From Lachnospiraceae bacterium (GTDB lineage: Bacteria > Bacillota > Clostridia > Lachnospirales > Lachnospiraceae), in contig JAGAQG010000040.1 of NCBI GenBank assembly GCA_017622875.1, positions 1-64,000 on the forward strand: a DNA stretch of 64,000 nucleotides, given 5' to 3'. This document shows positions 16,019 to 24,837 of this stretch, piece by piece; the first letter of the stretch is position 1; each line of letters starts with the position of its first letter. A model generated the notes under the pieces. That model saw only the letters and a program-made list of their open reading frames with translations. It had not been told where the DNA came from and ran no database searches. The translations under genes were made by a program, and so were the position numbers.

Positions 16019-17935
16019 CTACATCCAGTTCGAGCTGTCTACTTTTGCAGCAGAATATTCCGGACGAGGTTTATCTGTTTTGTAAATTACTGCCGAATCT
16101 ACGCAGTCGCCTGCTTTGACTTCCAGGTTGTTTGTAGCTTCCATTGGCAGCTTAAATTTGAAAACGTGTTCTCCCTTCTTGGTTTCCACGAGTTTTCCGT
16201 TGTTGTACAGTGATACTTCCTTGCAGGTGGAGTATACTGTGATGTCTGTTACCGCTTCTGTACGGTATTCATATCTTCTGCCTGCTAAATATACAAATGG
16301 AGCTTCTGTCCAGTATGCTTTGTATAAATAGAAGCAGTCTTTTTTCAGTTTTCGATCGAAGGTTACAAGCCCCTTATGGTTCATACCCGGCTCGCCGCCC
16401 TGATTTCTTGCATCTGCTGCAAAGTCAAACATATTCCACACATAATTTCCCCACATATATGGGTGGCGTTTGAAACATTCCAGCATAAATTCATGATATT
16501 TATTCTGATATTCTTCGGTGTTATCACCACGTTTTGGTTTTGCCGCATGAAGATTTGGCATACCTTCCGCACCGTACTCAGAAAATCCTAAGCAGCGGTT
16601 TGGATAAAGGACTCTCCAAAGCTTGATCCACCAGTCATTTAAGAAGAAGCCCGGAACATACCAGCCAAGGTATAAGTTCCATGCCACAATATCAGAAATG
16701 TGAGCTACCGGATGCCAGTGAGGACACATTGCGTAGCACGCTAATGTTGTCACACGGGTCGGGTCCATTTCTTTTACCATCTTCTGTAATACTTTGTGGT
16801 TTTCCAGCATCTGTTTTTTATACTGTCTTCCTGAAATTGTAATTTCGTTTGACAGCCCCCATGTCACGATACATGGATGATTGTAATTCTGGATGATCAG
16901 CTCCTGCATCTGGGATACTGTATTTTCATTTCCATTTGCCAGATGTTCAGAAATGTATGGAATTTCTGCCCATACGACCATACCGTATTTATCGCAAAGA
17001 TCATAGAAATACTGATCATGCTGATAATGTGCAAGACGAATGGTATTCGCACCAACTTCACGGATCAGTTCCATATCTTTGTCGTGATGTTCTTTTGTAA
17101 TGGCATTTCCAAGACCTTTGAAATCCTGATGGCGAGATACACCGTGCAGGTTATATGGTCTGCCATTTAAATAAAATCCTTTGTCTGCGTCAAAAGAGAA
17201 ATAACGCACACCGCAGGTTGTGGAAACTTCATCGACCACTTTTCCATCTACAGTTAATTCTGCTTTTACTGTGTAAAGATATGGATCTGCCACACCATCC
17301 CACAGATGTACATCTGCCACTTTTAATACAGCGTCTGTTCCATTGCCTTCTGCAACGGCCTTACCCTCTGCGTCTGTTAAAGTTACTTTTACGTTACCTT
17401 CTGTGTTTGTCCATGTTTCTACGCGGATTTCGGCATCTTTGCCCTTCACTTCCGGTGTCACTTTGATTCCAGGACCCGCAAAATAGTCCAGTTCAAAATG
17501 CGCCTTGGAAACTGTCAGAAGTTCTACATCTCTGTAGATACCGCCATAGAATGTAAAGTCCGCTTTCTGTGGGTAAACTTTATCATTCACACTGTTGTCT
17601 ACATAAACGACCAGCTCATTTTCATCTTCCAAAATCGCTGTTACATCATTACGGAATGTAGAGTAACCACCGTCATGAACACAGACTTCTTTGCCGTTTA
17701 ATACGACCTTCGCGCTGGCATTGACACCATGGAACTGTAAATACACAAGTTCTGTTTCCGCATCAAATTCCGGCATTGCAAATGTTTTTTCATATCTGCA
17801 GGTACCGCGCCAGTAATCATTTCCACCATCCTGACCGTCAATTGCATTCCATGTATGCGGTAAGTCCAAAACAGTCTTTGTACCGTCATGGTATATGAAT
17901 GACCAGTCATTCATGATCTTCTGAATTCTTCTCAT
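16019..17935 (-). CDS. GH2 glycosidase, beta-galactosidase type
   Basis: A 638-residue GH2 enzyme: N-terminal jelly-roll (LPHTWNAIDGQDGGNDYWRGT), Ig-like domain, then a TIM barrel starting FYLNGRPYNLHGVSRHQDF. The acid/base glutamate is in TWGLSNEI (near residue 360) and the nucleophile in FSEYGAEGMPN (near 452). NMFDFAADARNQGGEPGMNHKGLV is typical of short bacterial beta-galactosidases; beta-glucuronidase is less likely. There is no signal peptide, so it acts inside the cell, downstream of the symporter. A 5' extension is open to 18013, but AGGGGA (around 17943) places the start at 17935. It is first in the operon with the GH3 and the symporter and follows the histidine kinase after a terminator and a LytTR-type repeat. 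Confidence 0.88.
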   Translation of the reverse strand: MRRIQKIMNDWSFIYHDGTKTVLDLPHTWNAIDGQDGGNDYWRGTCRYEKTFAMPEFDAETELVYLQFHGVNASAKVVLNGKEVCVHDGGYSTFRNDVTAILEDENELVVYVDNSVNDKVYPQKADFTFYGGIYRDVELLTVSKAHFELDYFAGPGIKVTPEVKGKDAEIRVETWTNTEGNVKVTLTDAEGKAVAEGNGTDAVLKVADVHLWDGVADPYLYTVKAELTVDGKVVDEVSTTCGVRYFSFDADKGFYLNGRPYNLHGVSRHQDFKGLGNAITKEHHDKDMELIREVGANTIRLAHYQHDQYFYDLCDKYGMVVWAEIPYISEHLANGNENTVSQMQELIIQNYNHPCIVTWGLSNEITISGRQYKKQMLENHKVLQKMVKEMDPTRVTTLACYAMCPHWHPVAHISDIVAWNLYLGWYVPGFFLNDWWIKLWRVLYPNRCLGFSEYGAEGMPNLHAAKPKRGDNTEEYQNKYHEFMLECFKRHPYMWGNYVWNMFDFAADARNQGGEPGMNHKGLVTFDRKLKKDCFYLYKAYWTEAPFVYLAGRRYEYRTEAVTDITVYSTCKEVSLYNNGKLVETKKGEHVFKFKLPMEATNNLEVKAGDCVDSAVIYKTDKPRPEYSAAKVDSSNWM

Positions 17936-18031
17936 CGATAATCCCCTTATACCTTGTTTAGAGCGCACTATGTGCGCGAGTTGCCTAAGCTCCAATTTAG
18001 CAGTTTTACACAATTTTTACAATTTGTTTTC

Positions 18032-18062
18032 CCTAAGTGGTAAAAAAAGTGACCTAAGTGGT
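18032..18062 (-). promoter_or_regulatory. Direct repeat at 21-bp period, LytTR-type operator for the GH2 operon
   Basis: ACCACTTAGG on the minus strand occurs at 18062-18053 and again at 18041-18032, exactly 21 bp apart (two helical turns). That is the layout bound by AgrA/LytTR regulators, and such a regulator is encoded just upstream. A possible GH2 promoter, TTGTAA-17 bp-TAAATT, follows closely. Confidence 0.55.
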
Positions 18063-18068
18063 CACTTT
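18039..18068 (-). terminator. Terminator overlapping the histidine kinase stop codon
   Basis: AAAGTGACC and GGTCACTTT form a 9-bp stem with the kinase stop codon in its 5' half; T7 follows on the minus strand. It ends the regulator/kinase transcript before the GH2 operon, and one copy of the 21-bp direct repeat lies within the hairpin. Confidence 0.75.
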
Positions 18069-19343
18069 TAATTGAATCGGTATCAACATTTTTAACGAAA
18101 AACAGCCATCTTCCTCACTGACATTTAGGAAACCTTCATATTTTTTCAGAATCTGACGGATGCTTCTGAGTCCAAATCCGTGGGAATTCCTATCCCGTTT
18201 CGTTGTCAGGAGAATCCCTTCCTCATAGGTTAATTGTTCCGGCATTGGATTGATAATATTCATTACCAGAAAATTATGCTGACGATAGATCAGCACATCG
18301 ATCTGGCGTTTTTCTTTTTCTTCCAGCTTCTCTACAGCTTCGATGGCATTGTCCATGGCGTTTCCAAGGATTGCATAAAGATCAATGGTATCGATAAAGC
18401 CCAGCTGACTTCCGTCTGCCACACAGGATACAACAATTCCATGCTTCTGACAGTAAAGACTCTTTTCTGTAAGAATCGTATCAAATACATCATTTCCTGT
18501 TTTCACGATAGCTTCGTAGATTTCCACAGAGTTCTCTATCTCTCCAAGATATCTATCCAGTTCCTCTTTGTCTGCATTTCGCAGGGCACGAATCTGATGC
18601 TTTAAATCATGACATTTCTGATTTATGATGGCAATGTTTTCCTTTGAAAGTCTGTATTGTTCCTGTTGAGTTTCATAAAGGAGATTCAGCATTTCGTTCT
18701 CCTGCTTTAACTGACTCTTTTTAAACAGCTCACTTTCCAGATAGAGCACTACAATACAGATCATTTGCGTCAGATAGAAATATCCCCACTGATATGGCAA
18801 TGTTGTGGTGCCGCCGATTACCTCATGAAAGGAAAGCATGTTAATAATGGCAAACAGAAGCAGCGTCAGACTCATCTGCCTTGGCCCCAAATGTTCTTTT
18901 CGTCCAATCGGCATCCACTTTGCGATAGTTCGGCCACATAGCCAGTAAGCAAAAGCATAGGCTCCTATAATGATCAGCTGCTCTCCAATCGCTTCCGGTC
19001 TGGCAATTCTGCGAAGCATGATCAGCATGGAGGTTCCTTCGATGACGACCTCCCAGACCGAAATTCCCCAGACCATATTGTAGACAGCCACCGACCAGGA
19101 AATTTCAAAGCAGCTGCGCAGCATCAGCGTACTCATACCGCAGCCTAGCGCCATAAAAATCGCCTCAAGCAAAATCACATTTGCATTCGGAAGGTGCAGG
19201 GTCAGCACTCCAAATAAAAAGCTAAGCACCCAAAAGATTGCCATCTTTTTTCTGAATCCTTCCCTCTTTTCCATTGGAAACGTAAAAATGATTCCGGATA
19301 CGCAAAATGCAATATAATAAATCCAGTAGTATTCTAAAATCAT
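18054..19343 (-). CDS. AgrC-like membrane histidine kinase
   Basis: A 429-residue sensor kinase. About six membrane segments fill residues 1-200, followed by a short coiled coil. The phospho-accepting histidine is in NQKCHDLKHQIRAL (near residue 245), then come the N-box (LGNAMDNAIEAVEKL) and the G-box (HGFGLRSIRQILKKY) of the GHKL ATPase domain. This is the AgrC/HPK10-type layout paired with LytTR regulators. Its ATG overlaps the stop of the response regulator gene (TGATG), so the two are co-translated. AgrC-type kinases often sense peptides or other extracellular signals. The adjoining glycosidase/symporter operon suggests sensing of a sugar or a downstream signal; the ligand is unknown. 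Confidence 0.87.
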   Translation of the reverse strand: MILEYYWIYYIAFCVSGIIFTFPMEKREGFRKKMAIFWVLSFLFGVLTLHLPNANVILLEAIFMALGCGMSTLMLRSCFEISWSVAVYNMVWGISVWEVVIEGTSMLIMLRRIARPEAIGEQLIIIGAYAFAYWLCGRTIAKWMPIGRKEHLGPRQMSLTLLLFAIINMLSFHEVIGGTTTLPYQWGYFYLTQMICIVVLYLESELFKKSQLKQENEMLNLLYETQQEQYRLSKENIAIINQKCHDLKHQIRALRNADKEELDRYLGEIENSVEIYEAIVKTGNDVFDTILTEKSLYCQKHGIVVSCVADGSQLGFIDTIDLYAILGNAMDNAIEAVEKLEEKEKRQIDVLIYRQHNFLVMNIINPMPEQLTYEEGILLTTKRDRNSHGFGLRSIRQILKKYEGFLNVSEEDGCFSLKMLIPIQLKVTT

Positions 19344-20050
19344 CAGGAGTTGCCTCCCATATATTCAGCCAGCGCTTTTAAGAAACCCGCACGGTTTCGG
19401 CGGCTGATTTCCAGTTCAAAAGGACCTACCATAGCTGTATTTTTCCGCACTGCGGTCACGTGCATCAGATTTACCAGATACCAGTGATTACATTTTGAAA
19501 ATACATTGGACGGCAAGGTGCTCTCAGCTGACTGCATGGTTCCGCGCACCACAAAGTCCCCCTCATCCGTGTGATAATACAGCATACGATTTTGAATCTC
19601 CAGATAATAAATCTGACGAACTTCCAGTTTTTTTACACCGTCTGGCAAGGTCAGTAAAATGGATGGCAGTTCCTTTTTCTGCACACGCTTTAAAGCGCGT
19701 TTCATCTTCATGGAAAATGTGTAGTAGGTAATCGGCTTCATCACAAAGTCCAGCGCGCCTACGGAATATCCGCGAATGGCATACTGTGCCAGATTGGTGA
19801 TAAACATTAACACCACATTTTCATCTGCTTCACGGATCTTTTCTGCCGCATCCATACCGTTGACCTTTGGCATTTCAATATCCAGTAAAATCAGATCATA
19901 TTTCGGAGTATAATTTTCTAAAATTTCCGCTCCGTCATAGAAGACAGAGATTTCAAATTCCTGCCCTTCTTCTTTCTCATACTGTCCCAAATAACCCTTT
20001 AGTTCTTCTATAAAACCACGGTCATCTTCTACAATTGCAATTCGATACAT
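19343..20050 (-). CDS. LytTR-family response regulator
   Basis: A 235-residue response regulator: receiver domain (YRIAIVEDD, phospho-acceptor in LILLDIEMPKVNG near residue 55, lysine in FVMKPITYY), followed by a LytTR DNA-binding domain (residues about 135-235, with LEVRQIYYLEIQNRMLYYHT and VFSKCNHWYLVNLMHVTAV). An upstream in-frame extension to 20122 exists, but GGAGAAGGT directly precedes the ATG at 20050. It forms a two-component pair with the downstream AgrC-like kinase. The 21-bp-period direct repeat before the GH2 gene is a good candidate target. Confidence 0.9.
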   Translation of the reverse strand: MYRIAIVEDDRGFIEELKGYLGQYEKEEGQEFEISVFYDGAEILENYTPKYDLILLDIEMPKVNGMDAAEKIREADENVVLMFITNLAQYAIRGYSVGALDFVMKPITYYTFSMKMKRALKRVQKKELPSILLTLPDGVKKLEVRQIYYLEIQNRMLYYHTDEGDFVVRGTMQSAESTLPSNVFSKCNHWYLVNLMHVTAVRKNTAMVGPFELEISRRNRAGFLKALAEYMGGNS

Positions 20051-20125
20051 ACCTTCTCCTTTTTGTGTCGCACAATTGTCTATAATTATATTAATTATAC
20101 AGGATTTATTGGCTATATGCAAAGA

Positions 20126-20155
20126 AAAAGACGGTCCCCGAAGGAACCGTCTTTT
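20126..20155. terminator. Hairpin upstream of the response regulator gene
   Basis: AAAAGACGGT and its complement around a 10-nt loop, with A and T runs on both sides. It probably ends transcription coming from eda. Confidence 0.65.
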
Positions 20156-20184
20156 GCATTTTTACTTTATTAATTCAGAAGGTA

Positions 20185-20238
20185 ACTAAAAGTTTGCTTC
20201 GCAAATTTTTAGTATGCTTGAATTTTCTTCGAAAATTC
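20185..20238 (-). repeat. Two adjacent hairpins with TTC loops after eda
   Basis: The first has 13-bp arms (20185-20197 and 20201-20213, one G-T pair); the second has 8-bp arms, GAATTTTC and its complement (20220-20238). Both have 3-nt TTC/GAA loops and lie directly after the eda stop. They may protect the 3' end of the uxuB-eda transcript or assist termination. Confidence 0.5.
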
Positions 20239-20243
20239 TACGC

Positions 20244-20885
20244 TTAGCCTCTAACTTCTTTTACAATATCAGCTGCTTCTTTTGTAAGTCTAACGATTTC
20301 GTCAAAGTTACCAGCTTTTACTAAGTCACCTTTTACCATCCAGCTTCCGCCGCAAGCAACCAGTCTGTTGTATCCAAGGTATTCTCTTACGTTCTTAGGG
20401 CTAACGCCGCCTGTTGGCATGAACTGTAAGCCAACGTAAGGAGCTGCTAAAGCTTTTAATGTAGCAAGTCCACCGAACTGTTCAGCTGGGAAGAATTTAA
20501 CTACTTTCAGTCCTCTCTTAACAGCCTGAGCTACTTCTGATGGTGTGATACATCCTGGTAATACAAGGATGTTCTTAGAAATACAGTAATCAACGATTTC
20601 AGGATCGAAACCTGGGCTAACGATAAATTCAGCGCCTGCTGCAACTGCACGGTCAACCTGTTCTGTTGTTAAAACTGTACCTGCTCCAAGAAGAATTTCA
20701 GGATATTCATCGTGCATAATTTTGATACATTCTTCTGCACATGCTGTTCTGAATGTAACTTCTGCACATGGAAGTCCACCTTCGATCAATGCTTTTGCAA
20801 GTGGAGCTGCGTCTTTAGCATCTTCAAGTACAACTACTGGAACGATACCAACTTTTTTGATTTTTTCTAAAATTGCTTCATGCAT
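20244..20885 (-). CDS. eda: KDPG/KHG aldolase
   Basis: A 213-residue class I aldolase that splits 2-keto-3-deoxy-6-phosphogluconate into pyruvate and glyceraldehyde 3-phosphate, the last step of hexuronate breakdown. The catalytic glutamate and arginine are in AEVTFRT, GAGTVLT follows, and the Schiff-base lysine is in LKVVKFFPAEQFGG (near residue 129). Length is normal. It lies 12 bp after uxuB with a GGAGG site and forms an operon with it. The 2-keto-3-deoxygluconate kinase that should act between UxuA and this enzyme is not in the window. Confidence 0.95.
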   Translation of the reverse strand: MHEAILEKIKKVGIVPVVVLEDAKDAAPLAKALIEGGLPCAEVTFRTACAEECIKIMHDEYPEILLGAGTVLTTEQVDRAVAAGAEFIVSPGFDPEIVDYCISKNILVLPGCITPSEVAQAVKRGLKVVKFFPAEQFGGLATLKALAAPYVGLQFMPTGGVSPKNVREYLGYNRLVACGGSWMVKGDLVKAGNFDEIVRLTKEAADIVKEVRG

Positions 20886-20897
20886 GGGTATTTCCTC

Positions 20898-22505
20898 CTA
20901 TACGTACTTCTTTAATGTAGCTCTGATAGCGCCTGGTCCAGCGATGAGTTCTTTGAAGTACTGTACTGTAAGTTCAGCAAGACCTGCTTCGTAAAGGTCT
21001 ACGCCAAAGATTGCTTTGTTTGTTAATAATGGTTTGATTGTTTCTTCAACATCTGTGTCACCAAGTTTGATACCAGCAACGATTGGGCAAACTGTATCAA
21101 GCAGTGGATCTGGACTGAGTTCGAATTTTTCACCATTGTCATCGATTGCCATTAAGTATCTCATCCATCCTGCAAATACCATAGGGATCAGCTTCAGGTT
21201 TGCGAGATCTTTGTCATCAGATGCGATGTAGTTCTTAATTGTTTCACCGAAACGGATTGCAAGCTTCTGAGATGTATCAGTTGCAATACGCTGTGGTGTA
21301 TCTGGCATGAATGGGTTAGGGATACGTACGTTAAGTACTGTATCGATGAATTCTTTAGGATCAAGGACACCTGGGTTTACTACTACTGGAAGACCTTCTA
21401 CGTATCCGATTCTTTCTACCATCTTCTTAAGTTCTTCATCTTTCATTTCTTCGGAAATCTTTTCATATCCTAATAAGCATCCGAATACTGCAAGTGTTGT
21501 ATGAAGTGGGTTCAGACAAGTACAAACTTTCATCTTTTCTACTTTGTCTACTGTTTCACGATCTGTGAACATGATGCCGCCTTTTTCAAGTTCTGGACGT
21601 CCATTAGGGAACCAGTCTTCGATTACAAGGTATTCACATTCTTCAGCGTTAACGAATGGAGCAACATATGTGTTCTTAGATGTGATAACTGGTTCAAGAC
21701 CATCGATACCATCTTCATTTAACATAGCTTCTACAGAAGCGTCTGGTCTTGGTGTGATCTTGTCGATCATAGACCATGGGAAGGAAACTTTTTCTCTATT
21801 GTTGATATAATCAACGAATTCTTTTTCTACTAAACCGTTTTCTGCCCATTTTTCAGCAAATGCATTGATTGCTGCATATAATTTGTCTCCATTGTGTGAA
21901 CAGTTATCCATAGATACCATAGCGATTGGTAACTGGCCATTCTGGAAACGTGTGTATAAAAGGGAAGCTACTTTACCGATATAGCTTGCTGGTTTGTTAG
22001 GACCTGCTGCAAAGTCAGCAACTACTGGTGGAAGCATTTCGCCTTTACCATTTACTAAGCTGTATCCTTTTTCTGTGATTGTGAAGGATACCATCTGTAA
22101 AGATTCTTTACAGAAGATTTCTTTTAATCTGCTGTATTCAGCATCATTTTCAGAGTCAAGAATGCAGGATTCAACGACTGCACCAACGATTGTTTTTTCG
22201 ATTGTTCCGTCAGCTTTTAATGTAACGAGAACTGTGTAATCGTCATGTGGACGATTCATTTTTTCGATGATTTCATAGTCGAAACCTTCAGCAACGATAA
22301 GACCTGTTTCCATTTCACCTTTGTCTAAGATGTTCTGCATTACGTTTGCCTGGAATGCACGGAAGATGTTACCAGCACCGAAGTGGATCCATCTTGGATT
22401 TTCTTTTGTTGCTTTTGTTACTGCGTCACGATCAAATTTTGGAAGCTTGTATCCTTTTGCTTCCCATTCTGCTCTGTTCTGTAAACCGAGTGTACTTAAT
22501 TCCAT
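20898..22505 (-). CDS. uxuB: Fructuronate reductase (D-mannonate oxidoreductase)
   Basis: A 535-residue member of the mannitol dehydrogenase family, of the long form found in Firmicutes. The NAD-binding start RWIHFGAGNIFRAFQ, the central VSMDNCSHNGDKL, and NPLHTTLAVFGCLLGY are visible. It would reduce D-fructuronate to D-mannonate, the substrate of UxuA, encoded nearby; tagaturonate reductase is the main alternative. The frame is open to 22625, but the ATG at 22505 has a GGAAAG site, and the predicted promoter lies at 22554-22583, inside that extension. It shares a 32-bp promoter element with uxuA. Confidence 0.87.
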   Translation of the reverse strand: MELSTLGLQNRAEWEAKGYKLPKFDRDAVTKATKENPRWIHFGAGNIFRAFQANVMQNILDKGEMETGLIVAEGFDYEIIEKMNRPHDDYTVLVTLKADGTIEKTIVGAVVESCILDSENDAEYSRLKEIFCKESLQMVSFTITEKGYSLVNGKGEMLPPVVADFAAGPNKPASYIGKVASLLYTRFQNGQLPIAMVSMDNCSHNGDKLYAAINAFAEKWAENGLVEKEFVDYINNREKVSFPWSMIDKITPRPDASVEAMLNEDGIDGLEPVITSKNTYVAPFVNAEECEYLVIEDWFPNGRPELEKGGIMFTDRETVDKVEKMKVCTCLNPLHTTLAVFGCLLGYEKISEEMKDEELKKMVERIGYVEGLPVVVNPGVLDPKEFIDTVLNVRIPNPFMPDTPQRIATDTSQKLAIRFGETIKNYIASDDKDLANLKLIPMVFAGWMRYLMAIDDNGEKFELSPDPLLDTVCPIVAGIKLGDTDVEETIKPLLTNKAIFGVDLYEAGLAELTVQYFKELIAGPGAIRATLKKYV

Positions 22506-22553
22506 AGTTTTTGTTTCCTTTCCCCGTTGTTTGGCGTTCTCGCCGATATTCTT

Positions 22554-22622
22554 ATTATAAATGAATTGTCCCCAAAAGTCCAATGGAGTTATTTGTTGTT
22601 CATATTGCAAAAATTGCGATTT
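22554..22622 (-). promoter_or_regulatory. uxuB promoter with AraC-type element
   Basis: On the minus strand: -35 TTGGAC (22583-22578), an 18-bp spacer and -10 TATAAT (22559-22554). Seven bp upstream of the -35 is a 32-bp element (22591-22622) identical at 29 positions to the one before uxuA (24785-24816), in the same orientation and at the same distance. It contains ATTGCAAA and ATTGCGAT half-sites about one helical turn apart, as AraC proteins prefer. Confidence 0.7.
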
Positions 22623-22691
22623 CATGCTAAAATTTACATGTTTTTAATAGGAAATTTTTGTTGCTTAAAATTGTACTATGAGGATTTTATC

Positions 22692-23567
22692 ATGCGAAAA
22701 AGCTTGCAGTCCAAATTCAGCAATCGTCAGTATATGCTGTCCAAAGATTTTGAAATTTATTACTATAACGACAGCCATTTTTCGGGAGTTGACAACCATA
22801 CCCACGACTACTATGAATTCTATTTTTTCATGGAAGGCGACGTATCTATGTCCATCGAAAAAAAACATTATCATTTAAGGCCAGGGGATATGGTGCTCAT
22901 TCCACCAGGCATCCGTCATCATGCATTTCATGTGGAAGAAAATATGCCTTATCAGCGTTTTGTTTTCTGGATCAGTCAGGACTATTGCAGACGGCTGATG
23001 TCAATCTCTGAAGATTACGTTTATCTGATGAAGTATGTACAGAAAACTAACCGTTTTTTATATCACTATGACATGATTGCTTTTAATGCATTGCAGGCAA
23101 AGATTTTCCGACTTATTGAAGAAATTCATGCAGACCGTTTTGGCAAAGCAGCAAAGATTGAGCTTTGTGTCAATGATCTGATGCTGCATTTAAACCGTAC
23201 TGTTCATGAGATGGAACACCCTGTTACGCGCAAGGAAGCTGACGCACTTTACGACAACATTATTCAATATATTGAATCACATCTGGATGCTGACCTGTCA
23301 CTGGATGAGTTGTCAAAAACATTTTTTGTTAGTAAATATCACATTTCACATATTTTTAAGGAGAATTTTGGAATTTCCATTCATCAGTACATTACCAAAA
23401 AACGTCTCTCCATGTGCAGAGATGCAATTTTGAGCAATGACAATATAACAAAGGTTTATTTGATGTTCGGATTTAAAGATTATACAAGCTTTTTTAGAGC
23501 ATTTAAAAAAGAATACGGCATTTCGCCAAAGGAATATAAAGAGCTTTATACGCAAAAACCACAATAA
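22692..23567 (+). CDS. AraC-family regulator of uronate genes
   Basis: A 291-residue regulator. The N-terminal cupin-like sensing domain has DNHTHDYYEFYFFMEGDVSM and RPGDMVLIPPGIRHHAF. The C-terminal AraC DNA-binding domain has two HTH motifs (LSLDELSKTFFVSKYHISHIFKE and VYLMFGFKDYTSFFRAFKKEYGISPKEY). It is divergent from uxuB and convergent with uxuA, and the shared elements before both genes sit where a class II activator would bind. It likely induces hexuronate genes in response to a uronate or its breakdown product. AGGA 8-10 nt before the ATG at 22692 supports this start over the longer open frame. Confidence 0.88.
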   Translation: MRKSLQSKFSNRQYMLSKDFEIYYYNDSHFSGVDNHTHDYYEFYFFMEGDVSMSIEKKHYHLRPGDMVLIPPGIRHHAFHVEENMPYQRFVFWISQDYCRRLMSISEDYVYLMKYVQKTNRFLYHYDMIAFNALQAKIFRLIEEIHADRFGKAAKIELCVNDLMLHLNRTVHEMEHPVTRKEADALYDNIIQYIESHLDADLSLDELSKTFFVSKYHISHIFKENFGISIHQYITKKRLSMCRDAILSNDNITKVYLMFGFKDYTSFFRAFKKEYGISPKEYKELYTQKPQ

Positions 23568-23579
23568 GTGTAACAGAAG

Positions 23580-23601
23580 AGGGCTGCCATCAGGCAGCCC
23601 T
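23580..23601. terminator. Bidirectional terminator between araC-type gene and uxuA
   Basis: AGGGCTGCC and its complement around ATCA, between convergent genes, with AAAATTTT following. Confidence 0.75.
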
Positions 23602-23617
23602 AAAATTTTGATTCGAT

Positions 23618-24700
23618 TTATTTACCTTCGAGTTTGTCGAGCATATCCCATACACCGAGCATGTACATGATACCAAGTGCACGGTCATATAAACCATAAC
23701 CTGGACGTACATTACCTGGACCTTCATCCCAAAGATGACGTCCGTGGTCTGGACGGATATATCCTTCGAATCCACAGTCATGATATGCTTTGAGGATATC
23801 AAGAATTCTTGTATCTCCATCGCAGTCACGATGAGAAGCTTCTGAGAAGTCTCCGTTTTCGAAGTGTTTTACGTTACGGATGTGAGCGAATGCGATACGG
23901 TCACAATGTTTACGAACGATTGCAGCAACATCATTGTTTGGATTTGCATTTAAAGATCCAGAGCAAAGTGTTAAGCAGTTGTATGGATCATCAACCATTG
24001 ATAAGAAATGATCAACGCTTTCAGCATCTACTAAGAGACGTGGAAGTCCGAAAATATCCCATGGCGGATCGTCCATGTGAATAGCCATCTTGATGTCACA
24101 TTCTTTACATGTTGGCATGATAGCTTCGAGGAAGTATTTTAAGTTGTCCCAAAGTACTTCTTTTGTTACCGGTTTGTAAGCTGCGAACAGCTCGTCCAGT
24201 TTTGCCATACGTTCCGGTTCCCAACCTGGGAATGTAAGTCCGTGAAGGTTGTTCAGAATGTAGTCAGCCATTTCCTTAGGATCATCATGGATTCTGCTTG
24301 CTTCGTAGTAAAGAGCTGTAGAACCATCTCCTACTGGATGGAACAGGTCTGTACGTGTCCAGTCAAATACTGGCATGAAGTTGTAGCAGATAACCTTAAC
24401 ACCGAATTTGGAAAGGTTGCGGATTGTCTGTTTGTAGTTTTCGATATACTGATCACGTGTTGGAAGACCAATTTTAATGTCATCATGCACGTTTACAGAT
24501 TCAACAACGTCCATATTAAAGCCATATGGTTCGAGCTGTTTCTGCACTTCAGCGATTTCTTCTACTTCCCAGATTTCACCAGGCATTTTGTTATGCAGCG
24601 CCCAGACAATACTGGTAACGCCAGGAATCTGTTTGATATCGGAAAGGCTGATCTTGTCATTGCCTTCACCGTACCAACGAAAACCCATCTGCATTGGCAT
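23618..24700 (-). CDS. uxuA: Mannonate dehydratase
   Basis: A 360-residue UxuA, which dehydrates D-mannonate to 2-keto-3-deoxygluconate. The start MGFRWYGEGND, the VCYNFMPVFDWTRTDL-type stretch, MAIHMDDPPWDIFGLPR with metal ligands, TLCSGSLNANPNND, and IRPDHGRHLWDE near the C-terminus are characteristic. Length is normal. It is transcribed alone from its own promoter, preceded by the same element found before uxuB. Together with UxuB and Eda this gives most of the glucuronate branch; the uronate isomerase and KDG kinase must be elsewhere. Confidence 0.96.
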   Translation of the reverse strand: MPMQMGFRWYGEGNDKISLSDIKQIPGVTSIVWALHNKMPGEIWEVEEIAEVQKQLEPYGFNMDVVESVNVHDDIKIGLPTRDQYIENYKQTIRNLSKFGVKVICYNFMPVFDWTRTDLFHPVGDGSTALYYEASRIHDDPKEMADYILNNLHGLTFPGWEPERMAKLDELFAAYKPVTKEVLWDNLKYFLEAIMPTCKECDIKMAIHMDDPPWDIFGLPRLLVDAESVDHFLSMVDDPYNCLTLCSGSLNANPNNDVAAIVRKHCDRIAFAHIRNVKHFENGDFSEASHRDCDGDTRILDILKAYHDCGFEGYIRPDHGRHLWDEGPGNVRPGYGLYDRALGIMYMLGVWDMLDKLEGK

Positions 24701-24747
24701 AGTATTTTCCCCCTTAATATTTATATAGTTCCTTAAAACTGTGATTA

Positions 24748-24816
24748 ATTATAACACACATTTGTTGTACTGACAATTCAACATATTTGTTGTTCACATT
24801 GCAAATCTTGCGATTT
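24748..24816 (-). promoter_or_regulatory. uxuA promoter with AraC-type element
   Basis: On the minus strand: -35 TTGTCA (24776-24771), 17 bp, and -10 TATAAT (24753-24748). The 32-bp element at 24785-24816 begins 8 bp upstream of the -35, matching the uxuB arrangement. Confidence 0.75.
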
Positions 24817-24837
24817 GATAGCACGATTTTCACATTC

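Noticed and set aside
16019..17935. Beta-glucuronidase, linking the GH2 gene with the uronate genes nearby
   Set aside because: Motifs around NMFDFAADARNQGG and HGVSRHQDF fit the beta-galactosidase branch better; substrate remains unproved.
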